This document shows, piece after piece, positions 1 through 10,238 of a DNA stretch of 64,000 nucleotides. The stretch lies in the NCBI GenBank assembly GCA_944388865.1, contig CALXKM010000033.1, positions 1 through 64,000 of the forward strand. Reading direction: 5' to 3'. Each line of letters opens with the position of its first letter. Positions within the stretch are counted from its first letter, which is position 1. The notes under the pieces were generated by a model that saw only the letters and a program-made list of their open reading frames with translations, was not told where the DNA came from and did no database searches. Position numbers and translations under genes: made by a program. This DNA is from an uncultured Duodenibacillus sp. Lineage in GTDB: Bacteria; Pseudomonadota; Gammaproteobacteria; Burkholderiales; Burkholderiaceae_F.

Positions 1-299
1 TGGGTGGGGAGTGTCATATTGGGCAGGCGACTGATGCCAATAAGTTTGCCGCCGAGTGACAGAATACGTTGCCGTGCGATGTCAAAAAGGCAGGCAGACA
101 GATGTCAGATTAACTTTGCTCTAACAGCAGTTTTTTCTGACGCGGATCGCGCGGCGGCTTTTGCTAAAATGGCCCCACGACAGCGCAAGCAGGCGTCGAA
201 CCTTTGGCCGTGCGGCAATACGCAATTCCGGCCTAGGGTTGTTGCGTTTTTTGTTTGCGCTTACTCAATCTTTTTTGACCTATCCGGTTTCTGACAAAC
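1..299. other. Upstream region of tkt, no firm gene
   Basis: No convincing coding region is visible before tkt. A minus-strand frame running off the left edge is open, but its only ATG lies within the first 20 bases, so a divergent gene could begin there and cannot be judged. A TAAAAT -10-like hexamer sits at 165-170, about 130 bases before tkt. It has no good -35 at 16-18 bases spacing, so the promoter is tentative. Confidence 0.4.
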
Positions 300-2315
300 A
301 TGTCTACTCAAGTCTCTCCCAAGACGATGGCTGCCGCTGTGCGTGCGCTTTCCATGGATGCCGTGCAGAAGGCCAAGTCGGGACACCCCGGCATGCCCAT
401 GGGGATGGCCGATATCGCCGTTGCTCTTTTTACCCGTCACCTTCGCCACAATCCGCTTGATCCGAAATGGATCGGCCGCGACCGCTTCATTCTTTCCAAC
501 GGCCACGGCTCAATGCTGCAGTACGCCATGCTGCATCTGACGGGCTACGACTTGACGATGGACGACATCAAAAACTTCCGTCAGTTGGGCAGCAAGACGC
601 CCGGACATCCCGAGGTGGGCGTCACGCCTGGGGTGGAGACGACCACGGGTCCGCTGGGGCAGGGCATTGCCAATGCCGTGGGCATGGCGCTTGCCGAAAA
701 GATGCTTGCCGCCGAATTCAATCGCGATGGCTTCAACGTCATTGACAACCGCACTTACGTCTTTTTGGGCGACGGCTGCATGATGGAGGGCATTAGCCAC
801 GAAGTCTGCTCTTTGGCCGGCGTCTGGGGGCTCAACAAGCTTGTTGCTCTGTACGACGACAACGGCATCAGCATTGACGGCGACATCAAAGGGTGGTTTG
901 CAGACGATACCCGCAAGCGTTTTGAAGCCTACGGCTGGAATGTCATCGGTCCCATTGACGGACACGACATTGATGCTGTTGATGCCGCCCTCAGCCAGGC
1001 CGAAGACGAGCAGCAAAAACCCACGCTCATTATCTGCCGCACCGTCATCGGTCAGGGCAGCCCGCACCGCGCGGGCACTGCCAAGGCCCATGGCGAGGCG
1101 CTCGGCGAAGAAGAAATTGCCGCTACTCGCGCCAATATTGGGTGGGACTATCCGCCTTTTGAGGTGCCCTCTGAAATTTATGCAGCCATGGACGCCCGTC
1201 CAAGAGGCGAAGCGCTCGAAGGCGAATACAACGAGATGTTTGCGCGCTACGAGCAGGCTTATCCGCAATTGGCCGCAGAGCTCAAGCGCCGTTTGGCGGG
1301 CGTTTTGCCCGAGGGCTTCAACACGGTCGTCATGGAGGCTTTGTGCGCGGCACAGGCCCAGCAGGAGACGATTGCTACCCGCAAGGCCAGTCAGCGTGCG
1401 CTCGATGCTCTGGCCCCTGCCTTGCCGGAGCTTCTTGGCGGCTCAGCTGATCTGACGGGGTCGAACCTCACCAACTGGAAGGGCGTCGAGCGGCTCACCC
1501 ACGACAACATGCTCGGGCGCCACATCAGCTACGGCGTGCGCGAGTTCGGCATGTCGGCCATTCAAAACGGCATCGCGCTCTACGGCGGCTTTATTCCGTT
1601 CTCAGGCACGTTTTTGACGTTCTCCGACTATGCGCGCAATGCGGTGCGCATGGCCGCATTGATGAAAATCCGTTCGATTTTCGTCTACACCCACGATTCA
1701 ATCGGTTTGGGTGAAGACGGCCCGACCCATCAGTCTATTGAGCACGTCTCGAGCTTGCGCCTGATTCCCAATCTCGATGTGTGGCGTCCGGCTGATCCCA
1801 TTGAAAGCATTGTTGCCTGGGCAAGCGCTATTGAACGCAAGGACGGGCCGAGCGCATTGGTGTTCTCGCGCCAGAACGTGGCCTTTGTCGATCGCGACGA
1901 GGTCGATGCCGACGCAATTGCCCGCGGCGGGTATATTGCCGCAGAGGCTCCGGCCGGCGCCGACAAGGTGCAGGCCGTGATTGTTGCCACGGGCTCTGAA
2001 GTTGAGCTCGCCATGCAGACTAGAAAGCTGCTGACGGCGCAAAATGTTCAGGTGCGCGTGGTCTCCATGCCGTGCGCTGATATTTTTGATCGTCAGGACG
2101 AGGCATGGAAAGAGTCCGTGCTGCCCAAGGGCGTTGCTGTGCTTGCCATTGAGGCGGGCACGACGGGGCTCTGGCACAAGTATCTGAGAGGCAAGGGCGA
2201 TGTTGTCGGCATTGACTGCTTTGGCGAATCCGCTCCTGCCGCCGTGCTCTGGAAGCACTTCGGCTTTACGGTCGAGCGCTGTGTGCAAAAGGTTTTGGCA
2301 TTGCTTGCCGAATAA
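300..2315 (+). CDS. tkt: Transketolase
   Basis: Thiamine-diphosphate enzyme moving two-carbon ketol units in the non-oxidative pentose phosphate pathway, linking it to glycolysis in the cytoplasm. At 671 aa it matches the family's usual length of about 660-670. The N-terminal TPP domain carries GHPGMPMG near residue 28 and the GDGCMMEG...N TPP-binding motif near 155-190. The pyrimidine-binding domain has the expected [13 protein letters not shown] segment near residue 465, and a C-terminal transketolase domain follows. The ATG at 300 has no Shine-Dalgarno sequence. gap follows after 29 bases and pgk after that, a typical betaproteobacterial sugar-phosphate cluster; no pyk follows pgk here. 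Confidence 0.97.
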   Translation: MSTQVSPKTMAAAVRALSMDAVQKAKSGHPGMPMGMADIAVALFTRHLRHNPLDPKWIGRDRFILSNGHGSMLQYAMLHLTGYDLTMDDIKNFRQLGSKTPGHPEVGVTPGVETTTGPLGQGIANAVGMALAEKMLAAEFNRDGFNVIDNRTYVFLGDGCMMEGISHEVCSLAGVWGLNKLVALYDDNGISIDGDIKGWFADDTRKRFEAYGWNVIGPIDGHDIDAVDAALSQAEDEQQKPTLIICRTVIGQGSPHRAGTAKAHGEALGEEEIAATRANIGWDYPPFEVPSEIYAAMDARPRGEALEGEYNEMFARYEQAYPQLAAELKRRLAGVLPEGFNTVVMEALCAAQAQQETIATRKASQRALDALAPALPELLGGSADLTGSNLTNWKGVERLTHDNMLGRHISYGVREFGMSAIQNGIALYGGFIPFSGTFLTFSDYARNAVRMAALMKIRSIFVYTHDSIGLGEDGPTHQSIEHVSSLRLIPNLDVWRPADPIESIVAWASAIERKDGPSALVFSRQNVAFVDRDEVDADAIARGGYIAAEAPAGADKVQAVIVATGSEVELAMQTRKLLTAQNVQVRVVSMPCADIFDRQDEAWKESVLPKGVAVLAIEAGTTGLWHKYLRGKGDVVGIDCFGESAPAAVLWKHFGFTVERCVQKVLALLAE

Positions 2316-2344
2316 ACAAACATCATCCAAGGAGATTTATAAAG

Positions 2345-3361
2345 ATGACGATTCGCGTTGCAATTAATGGTTTTGGACGCATCGGCCGCAATGTCCTGCG
2401 CGCCCATTACGAAGACGGCAAGAAGCGCGATGTGGAAATCGTGGCTGTCAATACGCTTGGCTCGGAAGAGGTCAATGCGCATTTGCTGCGCTATGACACC
2501 GTGCATGGGCGCTTTAACGGCGAAGTTGCTACTGAAAATGGCGAATACCTGATCGTCAACGGCGACCGCATCCGCATGTTTTCGACGCGCGATCCGCATG
2601 AAATTCCGTGGGGCGAGTACGGTGTTGACGTCGTGCTCGAATGCACGGGCGCCTTCACGAGCAAGGAAAAAGCTCTGGTGCATCTTGAGCAGGGCGCAAA
2701 GAAGGTGCTCATTTCCGCTCCCGGAAAGAACGCCGACGCGACGGTGGTCTACGGCGTCAACGACGATGTGCTTACCGCTGACATGACTGTCGTCTCCAAT
2801 GCTTCGTGCACGACCAATTGCTTGGCCCCGGTCGTTGCTCCCTTGCATGCGGCCGTCGGCATTGAGCGCGGTCTGATGACCACGGTGCACTCCTACACCA
2901 ACGATCAGGTGCTCACCGACGTTTATCACAAGGATATGCGCCGTGCCCGTTCTGCGACGCACTCCATGATCCCGACCAAGACGGGCGCAGCTGCCGCCGT
3001 GGGTCTCGTGCTGCCTGAGCTCAACGGCAAGCTTGACGGCTTTGCCGTGCGCGTGCCCACGATCAACGTGAGCTTTGTCGACCTTACCTTCATCGCAAGC
3101 CGCGATACGTCGGTTGAGGAGATCAACGACATCATGAAGCAGGCAAGCCAGTCGCCGCGCTACAAGGGCGTGCTGGGCTACAACGATCTGCCGCTGGTGT
3201 CGATCGACTTCAACCACGACCCGCACTCCTCGACCTTTGATTCGACGCTCACCAAGGTCTCGGGCGGTCGTCTGGTCAAGGTGACGAGCTGGTACGACAA
3301 CGAGTGGGGCTTCTCGCATCGCATGCTCGATACGGCCTGCGCAATGATGGCGGCTAAGTAA
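2345..3361 (+). CDS. gap: Glyceraldehyde-3-phosphate dehydrogenase
   Basis: Oxidises glyceraldehyde-3-phosphate to 1,3-bisphosphoglycerate with NAD(P) in glycolysis or gluconeogenesis. The N-terminal nucleotide-binding motif [10 protein letters not shown] is at residues 8-17. The catalytic segment SNASCTTN places the nucleophilic Cys at about residue 155, and the active-site His is in the following HSYT segment. The length of 338 aa is normal. An AAGGAG ribosome-binding site lies about 10 bases before the ATG. It lies between tkt and pgk, and a hairpin with a short T run follows the stop, so pgk probably also uses its own signals. Confidence 0.97.
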   Translation: MTIRVAINGFGRIGRNVLRAHYEDGKKRDVEIVAVNTLGSEEVNAHLLRYDTVHGRFNGEVATENGEYLIVNGDRIRMFSTRDPHEIPWGEYGVDVVLECTGAFTSKEKALVHLEQGAKKVLISAPGKNADATVVYGVNDDVLTADMTVVSNASCTTNCLAPVVAPLHAAVGIERGLMTTVHSYTNDQVLTDVYHKDMRRARSATHSMIPTKTGAAAAVGLVLPELNGKLDGFAVRVPTINVSFVDLTFIASRDTSVEEINDIMKQASQSPRYKGVLGYNDLPLVSIDFNHDPHSSTFDSTLTKVSGGRLVKVTSWYDNEWGFSHRMLDTACAMMAAK

Positions 3362-3388
3362 AAAGCAAGCGCGCATTCATCATTTATG

Positions 3389-3419
3389 CCGTCCGCCGCC
3401 GTCGGCTGCGGACGGTTTT
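3389..3419 (+). terminator. Intrinsic terminator after gap
   Basis: A perfect 8-bp stem (CCGTCCGC at 3389-3396 pairing with GCGGACGG at 3408-3415) is followed by TTTT. The T run is short, so termination may be partial. A second hairpin, GCCTTG/CAAGGC at 3435-3450, lies between it and pgk. Confidence 0.55.
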
Positions 3420-3499
3420 GAGTAAAAAGAGAAAGCCTTGCCCGCAAGGCAAGTAGTTGTGCTCTTTGTGTTTTTTTCTAAGAAGGGAGTTTGACTCTC

Positions 3500-4705
3500 A
3501 TGCATGTTCAAACGCTCGAATCGCTTGCCAAAAAGGGCGCTCTCGCCGGCAAGCGCGTTTTGATTCGCTCCGACCTCAACGTGCCCCGCGACAGCGAAGG
3601 GCGCATTACCAATGAAACGCGACTGATTGCCAGCGTGCCTGCCGTGAGGCTTGCGCTTGATGCCGGCGCCGCAGTGATGATCATGAGTCATCTTGGCCGC
3701 CCCACCGAGGGGGAGGTGCGCCCTGAAGACAGTCTGGCGGAAGTGGCCGTGCGCATGAGTGAACTTGTCGGCGTTCCCATCGGGCTCTCAAGAAACTATC
3801 TTGAAAACGGCGTCGATCTCAAGCCTGGTCAGGCGATCATGCTTGAAAACTGCCGCTGCAACAAGGGTGAAAAGAAAAACAACGAAGAGCTGGCCAAGAA
3901 GTACGCCGCTTTGTGCGACGTCTTCGTCAATGACGCTTTTGGAACTGCGCACCGAGCTCAGGCTTCGACCGAGGGCGTGGCGCGTTTTGCTCCCGTTGTC
4001 TGCGCTGGTCCTCTGATGGCTGCCGAAATCGATGCTCTTACCAAGGCCGTGGCCGAGGCCAAGCATCCGCTGGTTGCCATCGTGGGCGGCTCCAAGGTTT
4101 CGACTAAGCTCACTATTTTGAGCAATCTGGCTCAGAAGGTCGATCAGTTGATCGTGGGCGGCGGCATTGCCAATACGTTTTTGATGGCTGCCGGCTTTAA
4201 GGTCGGCAAGTCTCTGGCCGAGCCCGAGCTCGTGGGCGAATGCTCGAAGGTGCTCGAGACTTTAAAGGCCAAGGGTGCAACTCTTCCGCTGCCTGTTGAT
4301 GTGGTTGTGGCAAAGGAATTTTCAGCGACGGCCGAACACCGCACTTGCGCCATTGAGGACGTGGCCGACGATGAGATGATTCTTGACGTGGGTCCGCAGA
4401 CCGCCCAGATGCTCGCAGACATCGTCTCCAAGGCCGGCACTATTGTTTGGAATGGTCCTGTGGGTGTTTTTGAGATGCAGCCTTATTCGCACGGCACCGA
4501 AAAGCTCGCGCAGGCTATTGCTCAAGCGACCGATCAAGGTGCTTTCTCGATTGCCGGCGGCGGCGATACGGTTTCGGCCGTGAGCGTTTTCGGCATCAAG
4601 GATCGCGTCAGCTACACTTCTACGGGGGGCGGCGCTTTTCTTGAGTTCCTCGAGGGCAAGACGCTGCCTGCGGTGGCTGTGCTTGAGGCGCGTGCTGAAG
4701 GTTGA
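3500..4705 (+). CDS. pgk: Phosphoglycerate kinase
   Basis: Transfers phosphate from 1,3-bisphosphoglycerate to ADP in glycolysis. The N-terminal segment [11 protein letters not shown] is the family signature, and the nucleotide-binding GGGDTVSA and GGGAFLEF elements lie near the C terminus. The ATG at 3500 is preferred because GGGAG at 3485-3489 is about 10 bases upstream; an in-frame TTG at 3491 sits almost on the same ribosome-binding site and is unlikely. The result is 401 aa, close to the bacterial norm of 385-400. It is the last gene of the tkt-gap-pgk cluster. Confidence 0.97.
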   Translation: MHVQTLESLAKKGALAGKRVLIRSDLNVPRDSEGRITNETRLIASVPAVRLALDAGAAVMIMSHLGRPTEGEVRPEDSLAEVAVRMSELVGVPIGLSRNYLENGVDLKPGQAIMLENCRCNKGEKKNNEELAKKYAALCDVFVNDAFGTAHRAQASTEGVARFAPVVCAGPLMAAEIDALTKAVAEAKHPLVAIVGGSKVSTKLTILSNLAQKVDQLIVGGGIANTFLMAAGFKVGKSLAEPELVGECSKVLETLKAKGATLPLPVDVVVAKEFSATAEHRTCAIEDVADDEMILDVGPQTAQMLADIVSKAGTIVWNGPVGVFEMQPYSHGTEKLAQAIAQATDQGAFSIAGGGDTVSAVSVFGIKDRVSYTSTGGGAFLEFLEGKTLPAVAVLEARAEG

Positions 4706-4758
4706 TATTCCAGAGGTTAAAGACGAATCCCAAGGCGGCGATCTTAAAGACAAAACTG

Positions 4759-4792
4759 ACTTTGAGACCGCCGCTTTATTCAAAGTTTTTTT
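4759..4792 (+). terminator. Possible intrinsic terminator after pgk
   Basis: A 7-bp A/T-rich stem (ACTTTGA at 4759-4765 with TCAAAGT at 4780-4786) runs into seven T residues. It lies between convergent pgk and the dedA-family gene. The stem is weak, so confidence is moderate. Confidence 0.45.
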
Positions 4793-4825
4793 CGGTCTCT
4801 GCGAAGAAAAAACTTCTAGAGGCTG

Positions 4826-5497
4826 CTATTTGGTCGGCACGCTTTTTTCTCTGCGCATTTTCTCGGCGAGCTGGTGCACGTACTTCCAGCCGATGGCAAC
4901 GACAACCGGTCCCATGGCAGCGCCGACCACGCCCAGCAGCAGGATCATGGAGAGGTTGTTTTTGACAACAGGAATGTTGCCAAAGAGATAGCCTACGCCA
5001 ATGAGAGAAACAGCCCATATGGCCGCCCCCAGCGCGCTGTAGAGCTCAAATCGAGCCATGCTCATGCGTGCGGCTCCGGCAACGAGCGGGGCAAATGCAC
5101 GAACGATCGGCACAAAACGCGCAAGCACGATCGTCTTGCCGCCATGCTTTTCATAAAAGATTTGGGTTTTGGCCAGCTTTTCTGCATTGATCCAGCTCAC
5201 CGACCCATCGTAGATTTTGTTGCCAAGCCAGCGCCCGGTGTGAAAGCCGAGCGTATTGCCTAGACACGCGCCGAGAATAACGGCGAGCATAAGGCCCCAG
5301 GGGCTCATTGTGCCTGCGGCGGCAACAGTTCCGGAAACAAAAAGAAGAGAATCGCCGGGAAGAAAAGCGAGAACGACAATGCCGGTCTCGCAGAAGAAAA
5401 TCAAGAACATTGCCACATAGACCAACCATCCGTAGTCTGTGGCAAGCGTAATGAGAAAGTGATCGGCGTTGGTAAAGAGTTCAAAAATAAGATCCAT
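4826..5497 (-). CDS. DedA-family (SNARE-associated/VTT) membrane protein
   Basis: Polytopic inner-membrane protein of the DedA family; members are implicated in lipid carrier or phospholipid translocation and membrane homeostasis. The 223-aa length and hydrophobic segments fit. Family features are the CETGIVVLAFLPGDSL region near residues 36-50, a Gly-rich LGNTLGFHTGRWLG segment, and the basic RFVPIVRAFAPLVAGAARM motif near 125-145, followed by two further membrane spans. The start is an ATG at 5497. It is convergent with pgk and divergent from mutL and looks monocistronic. The precise substrate cannot be told from sequence. Confidence 0.9.
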   Translation of the reverse strand: MDLIFELFTNADHFLITLATDYGWLVYVAMFLIFFCETGIVVLAFLPGDSLLFVSGTVAAAGTMSPWGLMLAVILGACLGNTLGFHTGRWLGNKIYDGSVSWINAEKLAKTQIFYEKHGGKTIVLARFVPIVRAFAPLVAGAARMSMARFELYSALGAAIWAVSLIGVGYLFGNIPVVKNNLSMILLLGVVGAAMGPVVVAIGWKYVHQLAEKMRREKSVPTK

Positions 5498-5692
5498 GGT
5501 CTGGAAAAGAGCGTGACAATGGTGTGGCAGTAAATTGCGCCATACTTTAGCAAAAATAGACGCGCTTGTACGTTCGTCGACGGCAGAGGCAATTTTGAAT
5601 TAGGAAGCGGCCTTGGCCGCGGTGCTTGTCCATTTTTTAAAGGCTCTTGGAGCCAACGCGGGAATAAGGCAAAAAGAGCCGCGTGCAGCCGC

Positions 5693-5698
5693 TAAAAT
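5693..5698 (+). promoter_or_regulatory. TAAAAT -10-like element before mutL
   Basis: The sequence GCTAAAATTC resembles -10 boxes seen before several genes here. I do not see a good -35 at the right spacing, so this is tentative. Confidence 0.3.
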
Positions 5699-5700
5699 TC

Positions 5701-5735
5701 AAGCCTCTGGCCTTGTGCAAGGCTTTATTTTTTTT
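5701..5735 (+). other. Hairpin plus T-tract in the mutL leader
   Basis: AAGCCT at 5701-5706 can pair with AGGCTT at 5720-5725, or GCCTT/AAGGC can pair inside it. Either form is followed at once by a long T tract. It looks like an intrinsic terminator but lies only about 20 bases before the mutL start with no upstream plus-strand gene. Confidence 0.5.
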
Positions 5736-5753
5736 TTCGTGCAAATTTTTTTC

Positions 5754-7736
5754 ATGACCCAGATTTCAAACGAGCAGAGCCGTCCGCATATTCAGGAGCT
5801 CAACGACAGACTCATCAGCCAGATCGCTGCCGGTGAAGTTATTGAACGTCCGGCTTCGGTCGTCAAGGAGCTTGTAGAAAATGCCATTGATGCCGGTGCG
5901 AGCATGATCGAGGTGAGGCTCGACGAGGGCGGCATCAAGCGAATTGTTGTTGCCGATGACGGCTGCGGCATAGAAAAAGAGGAGCTGCCGCTTGCACTCA
6001 AGCGCCATGCTACGAGCAAGATTCGTACGCTCAATGATCTGGAAAGCGTCAGAAGCTTTGGATTTCGCGGTGAGGCGTTGGCTTCAATTGCGTCGGTTTC
6101 AGATCTGACCATTACGAGCCGAACGCGCGAGGCGTCTTCGGCCTGGTCCATTGATCGTGAGGGCATCTCGCCCGCGGCCGGCTCTCCGGGGACGCGCATT
6201 GAGGTGAAGGATCTTTTTTACTTGACGCCGGCGCGCCGCAAGTTCTTGAAGTCTCCTGCCACCGAGCTCTCGCATTGTTTGGCGCAGATTGAACGTGCGG
6301 CGCTTGCCAATGCGCAGGTTGAGTTTCGCGTGTTTGCCAACGGCAAGCCCGTGATGACGCTCTCGCCCGCAGATGCAGACGAACGCATCCGAAAGGTGAT
6401 GCCTCGCGAGTTCGCCCAAGCAAGCCGCAGAGTTCTTGCGGATGCTCCGGGACTGCGTCTGGAAGGCTGGACGGGGCTGCCCACATCGGCTCGCTCGCGC
6501 ACCGATAAGCAGTTTTTTTTCGTCAACGGGCGCTTTATCCGTGACCGCGTGCTGCAGCATGCCGTGAAAACGGCCTATGCCGACGTTCTCCATGGTCAGG
6601 CGCAGCCGATGTATGCACTGATGCTCACCATCAACCCCACGCGGGTTGACGTCAATGTGCATCCGCAGAAATCTGAAGTGCGCTTTCGCGACAGTCAGCT
6701 CGTGCATGGCTTTGTGACGCGCGCTATTATGTCGGCGCTTGCCTTTGCGGCTGGAGAGCAAAATCAAGGCGAATCTGCCGCCGGTCATGAAGGAGCTCAG
6801 GAGAAAAATAGTCTTCAAAACACCCCCGCTGCAGTCGTTTTGGAGCCTACGCGCAGCGATGCGATGAAAAGCCGTCTTGCCGGGCGCGGCGCTTCGCATG
6901 CATTTGCTTCTTCTTTTGGAACGTCTGGCAGCGCAGGCTTTCAGGGCTCTGGCCAGCATCGGCCGAATGCGGGCTTTGCGCCCAAATCCGCAGCCAAGCC
7001 TGCACTGACCGAGCAGCAATGGCTTAAGCTTTTTTCCGGCGACAAAGCCCCCTCTCTGCCGCAAGACCGGCTGTCTGCAAGCAGCTTTGAGTCGGGATTG
7101 GATCCGTCGCAACACAGACAAGAGCCGCAGTCGTTTAACCCTGAGCAGCAGGCTCCTTTGGGACAGGCCATCGCTCAGATTGCAGGCATCTATGTGCTTG
7201 CGCAAAACAGTCAAGGTCTTGTCATTGTTGATATGCACGCCGCGCACGAGCGCGTAACCTATGAAAAACTCAAGGCAAAGGCCGATCTCGGCATGGATCA
7301 GACGCAGCTTCTGGTTCCTGCGGTCTTTCGCGTCTCGCCCGAGGAGATGTCCATTTATGAGGACTATCGCGGAAAGTTTGCCGAACTCGGGCTTGAGGTG
7401 TCGGCTGCCGGAGAAAATGCTTTGGCGCTAAGAGCGCTGCCGACGATTCTTGCACAGTCAAAAATTGACGCAGCAGATCTTGTTACGTCGCTTATCGCCG
7501 ATTTTGCGGCCTATGGCGAGAGCAAGATCACCGAAGAACTTCGAAATCATTGTTTGGCAACAATGGCCTGTCACGGCTCGGTGCGCGCGCACCGCGAGCT
7601 TACGATCGAAGAGATGAATGCGCTTTTAAGGCAGATGGAAAAAACGCAAAGAGCCGATCAGTGCAACCACGGTCGTCCGACCTGGATGCAGATCACGCTC
7701 AAGGATCTCGATCGTCTCTTCATGCGGGGAAAGTGA
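5754..7736 (+). CDS. mutL: DNA mismatch repair protein MutL
   Basis: Couples mismatch recognition by MutS to strand incision. The N-terminal GHKL ATPase has [17 protein letters not shown], the ENAIDAGA Mg/ATP motif and [10 protein letters not shown]. The C-terminal dimerisation domain carries DMHAAHE...E near residue 493, a variant of the DQHA(X)2E(X)4E endonuclease motif, and CNHGRP near 637. These indicate a nicking-competent MutL as found in species without MutH (family knowledge). The frame is open back to 5613, but the conserved N terminus fits ATG 5754, giving 660 aa. The start lacks a Shine-Dalgarno and is preceded by a T-rich tract. It overlaps miaA by one base. Confidence 0.96.
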   Translation: MTQISNEQSRPHIQELNDRLISQIAAGEVIERPASVVKELVENAIDAGASMIEVRLDEGGIKRIVVADDGCGIEKEELPLALKRHATSKIRTLNDLESVRSFGFRGEALASIASVSDLTITSRTREASSAWSIDREGISPAAGSPGTRIEVKDLFYLTPARRKFLKSPATELSHCLAQIERAALANAQVEFRVFANGKPVMTLSPADADERIRKVMPREFAQASRRVLADAPGLRLEGWTGLPTSARSRTDKQFFFVNGRFIRDRVLQHAVKTAYADVLHGQAQPMYALMLTINPTRVDVNVHPQKSEVRFRDSQLVHGFVTRAIMSALAFAAGEQNQGESAAGHEGAQEKNSLQNTPAAVVLEPTRSDAMKSRLAGRGASHAFASSFGTSGSAGFQGSGQHRPNAGFAPKSAAKPALTEQQWLKLFSGDKAPSLPQDRLSASSFESGLDPSQHRQEPQSFNPEQQAPLGQAIAQIAGIYVLAQNSQGLVIVDMHAAHERVTYEKLKAKADLGMDQTQLLVPAVFRVSPEEMSIYEDYRGKFAELGLEVSAAGENALALRALPTILAQSKIDAADLVTSLIADFAAYGESKITEELRNHCLATMACHGSVRAHRELTIEEMNALLRQMEKTQRADQCNHGRPTWMQITLKDLDRLFMRGK

Positions 7737-8686
7737 TGCAAATAAATGCACCTCGTTCGCTGATGATTCTGGGCCCGACGGCAAGCGGCAAGACGGCCGC
7801 GTCGCTTGCTTTGAGCCGGCTGCTTGAGATGGAAATCATTTCGGTTGACTCGGCCTTGGTCTACCGCGGCATGGACATCGGCACGGCCAAGCCCGATGCG
7901 GACGAACGGGCGCAAGTGCCGCATCATTTGATCGACATCGTCGACATCGAGCAAAGCTACAGCGCGGCGGATTTTCGCGCTGATGCGGCTAGACTCATCG
8001 ACGAGATTGCCGCTCGCAGAAAGATCCCCGTCATCGTGGGCGGCACGATGCTCTACGCCAAGGCTCTTAGGGAAGGCATCGATGAGCTCCCTAGCACAAC
8101 CCCAGAGGTGCGCCAGGAAGTGGCACGCAGGGGAGCGCTTTTGGGCTGGCCTGCGATGCACGCAGAGCTCTCGCGTATCGATGCGGCCGCTGCCGCAAGG
8201 CTCAATCCCAACGACAGCCAGCGCATTTCTCGAGCGCTTGAAGTTTATGCCATGACAGGCAAGACGCTCACAAGCTTTCAGAGCGGCCACAGAGCCCCCG
8301 ATCCCAGCATCGTAACGGTTGCGTTTTTGCCATCAGACCGAGCAAGGCTTCATGCCGACATCGGCGCAAGGTTTGATGCGATGGTGCAAAAAGGCTTTCT
8401 TGACGAGGTGAGAGCGCTCATGGCGCGGCCAGGCTTTTCACCCGATTTGGCAAGCATGCGCGCCGTGGGATATCGTCAGGCCATTGAGTATTTGAGCGGA
8501 AAAATAGATTTCGAGCGGTTTCTGGAAGCAGGAAAAGCTGCCACGCGCCAGCTCGCCAAGCGGCAGATGACGTGGCTAAGAAGCATGCCGCAGGTGCATG
8601 TCATTGATCCGTACGCGCATGCGTGCGATGAGATTTGCGCCGAACTTTTGCAGTTGTGGCAAAACGCTTGTTCGAGCAAAAACTAA
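7736..8686 (+). CDS. miaA: tRNA dimethylallyltransferase
   Basis: Adds a dimethylallyl group to N6 of A37 in tRNAs that read UNN codons. The P-loop GPTASGKT is at residues 13-20. [16 protein letters not shown] near 35-50 and [16 protein letters not shown] near 160-175 are family signatures. The 316-aa length is typical. The ATG at 7736 overlaps the mutL TGA (ATGA), which fixes the start and indicates translational coupling with mutL. The mutL-miaA pairing is widespread in proteobacteria; hfq does not follow here. Confidence 0.97.
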   Translation: MQINAPRSLMILGPTASGKTAASLALSRLLEMEIISVDSALVYRGMDIGTAKPDADERAQVPHHLIDIVDIEQSYSAADFRADAARLIDEIAARRKIPVIVGGTMLYAKALREGIDELPSTTPEVRQEVARRGALLGWPAMHAELSRIDAAAAARLNPNDSQRISRALEVYAMTGKTLTSFQSGHRAPDPSIVTVAFLPSDRARLHADIGARFDAMVQKGFLDEVRALMARPGFSPDLASMRAVGYRQAIEYLSGKIDFERFLEAGKAATRQLAKRQMTWLRSMPQVHVIDPYAHACDEICAELLQLWQNACSSKN

Positions 8687-8709
8687 TTGAGCAGCGGTGG
8701 TGAGGCCTT

Positions 8710-9588
8710 ATGTTTATTGATGAAAGCGCTTTCGCGGCGAATCAGACTCAAGATGAAACGGCTATTGACTCTGTTGACGAGCGTTTGCAAAAACTTAGGC
8801 AGGAGCTCACAAAAGCTTCTGCCGGCACAGGGCGCGTGACGATCGCGTATTCGGGAGGATTGGACAGCAGGTTTTTGTCTTTTTGCGCTTTGCGCATGGG
8901 CTTTGCCGTGCGGCTTCTTCATGTCGCAGGCCCGCATGTTGCCCGTGAGGAAACGATGCTCGCGCAGAGCCTTGCACGAGCTATGGGACTTGAAGCTGAA
9001 GTCGTGCGCATCAAGCTTGCCGGCGCTCAGCAATTAGCTCGCGCCGGGCGAGAGCGCTGCTACGTGTGCAAAAAAAAGATTTTTTCACAACTCAAGGAGT
9101 TGTCTGAAGGCGGCAGATTGTGCGACGGCACCAACGCAAGCGATCTCACCGTGTTTCGACCGGGCAGCAAGGCCGTGGCAGAGCTGGAAATATTTTCTCC
9201 GTTGGCGCAAGCTGGCTTTTCTAAGTCGGACATCTACCGGTATGCAGCTCTTTTGGGGCTGCCTGAGCCGCAGCAGGCGGCGCGCCCCTGTCTGCTTACG
9301 CGCTTTGCCTACGGCGTTGAGCCCGATGAGGCATTGCTTGAAACGGTGGGAGAAGTCGAAGACTGGCTTTCGCATCAAGAGTTTGCCCAGGGCCTTCGCT
9401 TTCGGCTGCGCTATCCGGACGGAGCAAAGCCGGTGCTGCACATCGAGAAGGGTTCCATCAAAATCGACTGCGAAGAACTTGTGCGTCAAGCCGAGCTTGA
9501 GCTCAAAGCTCGGTTTGGGCAAAGGCTCAAAGGTCTGAAAGTCGAAGTTCTCGACGTGCTTTCGGGGTTTTACGACCGAATCAAATGA
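8710..9588 (+). CDS. larE: LarE-like ATP-dependent sulfur transferase (PP-loop family)
   Basis: Predicted to activate a substrate with ATP and transfer sulfur; LarE proteins build the nickel-pincer cofactor of lactate racemase. The PP-loop SGGLDS is at residues 48-53. RERCYVCKKK supplies Cys117 and Cys120, and ARPCLLTRFAYG supplies Cys194, matching the PCL-R-YG signature. Some LarE proteins use three such cysteines to hold a [4Fe-4S] cluster (family knowledge), and this pattern suits that type. The length of 292 aa is normal. No larA, larB or larC is in the window. It starts 24 bases after miaA and ends convergently, overlapping maf by 8 bases. The exact substrate is inferred. Confidence 0.8.
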   Translation: MFIDESAFAANQTQDETAIDSVDERLQKLRQELTKASAGTGRVTIAYSGGLDSRFLSFCALRMGFAVRLLHVAGPHVAREETMLAQSLARAMGLEAEVVRIKLAGAQQLARAGRERCYVCKKKIFSQLKELSEGGRLCDGTNASDLTVFRPGSKAVAELEIFSPLAQAGFSKSDIYRYAALLGLPEPQQAARPCLLTRFAYGVEPDEALLETVGEVEDWLSHQEFAQGLRFRLRYPDGAKPVLHIEKGSIKIDCEELVRQAELELKARFGQRLKGLKVEVLDVLSGFYDRIK

Positions 9589-10189
9589 CGTTGAATCTTT
9601 TAAGCAGTCTGCCTGTTTCAAATACGGGCAGCCCCATGATGCCCGAGTAGCTTCCTTCAATGCGGTCGATGAAAAGTCCTGCAAGCCCCTGAATGCCGTA
9701 GCCGCCTGCTTTGTCGTAGGGCTCGCTTGTGTTGATGTAGGCTTCGATCGCTTCTGGCTCAAGATGGCAGAAGTGCACGTGCGAGACGCTCACTTCGCTG
9801 GCTAAATCCTCTATAGACGTGCCGACGACGACAGCGGTGCGCACCTCATGCGTTTGGTTTGAGAGTCTGGCCATGAAGCTGCGGGCCTCTTCGCGATCGG
9901 CGGGCTTGCCCAGAATTTCGCCTTTTAAAATTACAACGGTGTCGGCGGCAAGCACTGGCGCGGCAGTCAAATTCATGCTGCGGATGCGTTCAATAGCCTG
10001 CAGCGCTTTGTCTGTTGCCGTGCGTAGCACGTAGTCTTCGGGAGCCTCGTCGGTCAACTGCACTTCATCGCCAGCGAAAGCGCCCGGCGTCAACGGACCG
10101 TTTACTAACAGGGCAATGTCAGTGACGCCCATGGAAGCGAGAATTTCCCTGCGGCGGGGACTTTTGCTGGCTAAGTAGAGTTTTGGCAT
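9581..10189 (-). CDS. maf: Maf-family nucleoside triphosphate pyrophosphatase
   Basis: Hydrolyses non-canonical or surplus NTPs (dTTP/UTP-type in the YhdE branch) to monophosphates as a house-cleaning enzyme. The N terminus LYLASKSPRRREIL carries the Maf signature, with ADTVV near residue 81 and KAGGYGIQG near 150. The ATG at 10189 gives 202 aa, the normal length; the frame stays open upstream through rlmH but that is not conserved sequence. It is the last gene of nadD-rsfS-rlmH-maf. The rng gene that often follows in related genomes is absent, and the 3' end overlaps the larE-like gene. Confidence 0.93.
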   Translation of the reverse strand: MPKLYLASKSPRRREILASMGVTDIALLVNGPLTPGAFAGDEVQLTDEAPEDYVLRTATDKALQAIERIRSMNLTAAPVLAADTVVILKGEILGKPADREEARSFMARLSNQTHEVRTAVVVGTSIEDLASEVSVSHVHFCHLEPEAIEAYINTSEPYDKAGGYGIQGLAGLFIDRIEGSYSGIMGLPVFETGRLLKRFNVI

Positions 10190-10238
10190 CGTGCGGTGAG
10201 TTTGAAAAAAAGAGCTGCAGGAGCGCAGCGCTGGCGCG

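Noticed and set aside
5613..5753. N-terminal extension of MutL from an upstream start
   Set aside because: The extra 47 residues are not MutL-like and span the hairpin/T-tract leader; conserved sequence begins just after ATG 5754.
6099..7247. Long minus-strand open frame (382 codons) opposite mutL
   Set aside because: Antisense shadow with basic, low-quality translation; mutL is unambiguous.
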